A stretch of DNA of 64,000 nt, from the NCBI GenBank assembly GCA_947630845.1, contig CANRJB010000005.1:62001-126000 (forward strand), read 5' to 3'. Positions 63,336-64,000 of this stretch are shown piece by piece. The translations under genes were made by a program, and so were the position numbers. The notes below the pieces were generated by a model that was not told the origin of the DNA, ran no database searches, and saw only the letters and a program-made list of their open reading frames with translations. The DNA is from an uncultured Clostridia bacterium (GTDB taxonomy: Bacteria; Bacillota; Clostridia; Oscillospirales; Ruminococcaceae). The stretch's first letter is position 1; every line of letters starts with the position of its first letter.

Positions 63336-64000
63336 GGCGTCTGCAAACGGCGCAGCGTCCCCACCCTTCCGCTTCCTGCCAACAGCACACAGTACCGGAA
63401 CACATCCGCCTCAAGCAACGGCTGCAAAACCGTGCGGTGTTTCAGATCATCAATACTGCCTGCATGTATGGATGCCGCAAATTCTACTCCGCACCCATTT
63501 GCCCTGAGTATGGCTTCAGCATCATCTATTGTACTGATCTCATCGGTAATGATATAGTCCGGCGATAACACACGCACTGCTGTCAGAATGCCGGCAGCTC
63601 TCGGATAACCATCCAGAACATCCGTCATCACTCCCACATCATTCTGTGGAATGCCACGCATCACTGCTGCCAGTTCCCCACGCTCATCTATCAGCGAGGT
63701 ACGGTACATATTGCCGATCAGTCTGCTCAGATCACGCAGAAAGGTGGTTTTTCCGCTGCCAACAGGTCCTGCAACAAGAATACTCCCTGCCTGTCCGATC
63801 TGCCGCCAGACAGCAGATGCCGTTCCGGGATACTCTCCGGCTATGCGGAAATTCAAGCCGCTGATATTCCGCAGATTCTGGATGCGCTCCATCTGTCTTA
63901 CCGCTGTCCCGCAGATACCCACACGGCATCCGCCCCGGATCGTTACAAATCCCTCTGCAACATCCTGTTCATGGCTGTAGACAGAATAGGAAACAACTGC
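63332..64000 (-). CDS. spoIIIAA: Stage III sporulation protein AA (partial)
   Basis: AAA+ type ATPase related to secretion ATPases, energising the SpoIIIA channel from the mother cell. The visible 222 codons contain GFVTIRGGCRVGICGTAV, the Walker A AGPVGSGKTTFLRDLS, a Walker B-like DYIITDEIST and the Arg-rich region after SIHAGSIDDLKHR. The reading frame is open to the right edge of the window, so the N-terminal 80 or so residues lie outside. First gene of the operon; its sporulation promoter is not in view. Confidence 0.94.
   Translation of the reverse strand, partial: AVVSYSVYSHEQDVAEGFVTIRGGCRVGICGTAVRQMERIQNLRNISGLNFRIAGEYPGTASAVWRQIGQAGSILVAGPVGSGKTTFLRDLSRLIGNMYRTSLIDERGELAAVMRGIPQNDVGVMTDVLDGYPRAAGILTAVRVLSPDYIITDEISTIDDAEAILRANGCGVEFAASIHAGSIDDLKHRTVLQPLLEADVFRYCVLLAGSGRVGTLRRLQTP

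Overview
The window looks like a chromosomal segment of a cellulosome-producing Ruminococcus (Ruminococcaceae, Bacillota; the R. champanellensis / R. flavefaciens / R. callidus neighbourhood). The reasons are several dockerin-bearing secreted proteins (GH9 cellulase, GH26 mannanase, an M6-type protease, a CAP-domain protein), two cohesin-type proteins, a low-GC-Gram-positive housekeeping gene order, a conserved set of sporulation genes, and near-consensus sigma-A promoters with 17-bp spacers. The species name is inference; no 16S gene is present. No phage, insertion sequence with a transposase, CRISPR array, rRNA operon or replication origin was seen.

Layout. 0-5.3 kb: malic enzyme, a CAP-dockerin protein, an ACT/UPF0210 gene pair, a lipoprotein whose cohesin-like module appears circularly permuted, and tRNA-Pro and tRNA-Arg. 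5.3-10.2 kb: spoIIP with a small partner gene, a polysaccharide deacetylase, homoserine O-acyltransferase (predicted acetyl-CoA type), an alpha/beta hydrolase and a small lipoprotein. 10.2-13.5 kb: a three-gene biotin-dependent carboxyltransferase operon resembling a soluble transcarboxylase. 13.5-19.1 kb: a typical clostridial cluster (pseudouridine synthase, DacF-type carboxypeptidase, YtfJ, DUF2953, ScpB, ScpA, site-2 protease). 19.3-21.9 kb: rpmB, an SseB-like protein and a transsulfuration PLP enzyme. 22-24.7 kb: GH26 mannanase. 24.9-37.9 kb: the str operon (rpsL-rpsG-fusA-tuf) running divergently from rpoB-rpoC, with facing consensus promoters between. 38-49 kb: tRNA-His, fructose-bisphosphate aldolase, a DUF975 membrane protein, GH9 cellulase, a dockerin protease, a truncated sensor remnant, tadA, a degenerate CPBP-like membrane protein and a cohesin-Ig-dockerin adaptor scaffoldin. 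49-64 kb: one long reverse-strand block, spoIIIAA-AH, asp23, nusB, a TsaD-like paralogue, xseA, xseB, ispA, a DUF212 membrane protein, dxs, tlyA, nadK, argR, recN. The spoIIIAA gene runs off the right edge.

How it fits together. GH9, GH26 and the adaptor carry almost the same dockerin sequence and so should dock on the same scaffoldin cohesin. The adaptor's own cohesin would then offer a second docking site for a different dockerin class, such as those on the CAP and protease proteins.

The most unexpected signals are (1) the permuted cohesin-like lipoprotein, (2) a dispersed family of seven short palindromic intergenic elements bounded by CTGATT/AATCAG-like ends, one of which sits inside the spoIIIA operon, and (3) a roughly 105-residue insertion plus an internal repeat in RpoC.
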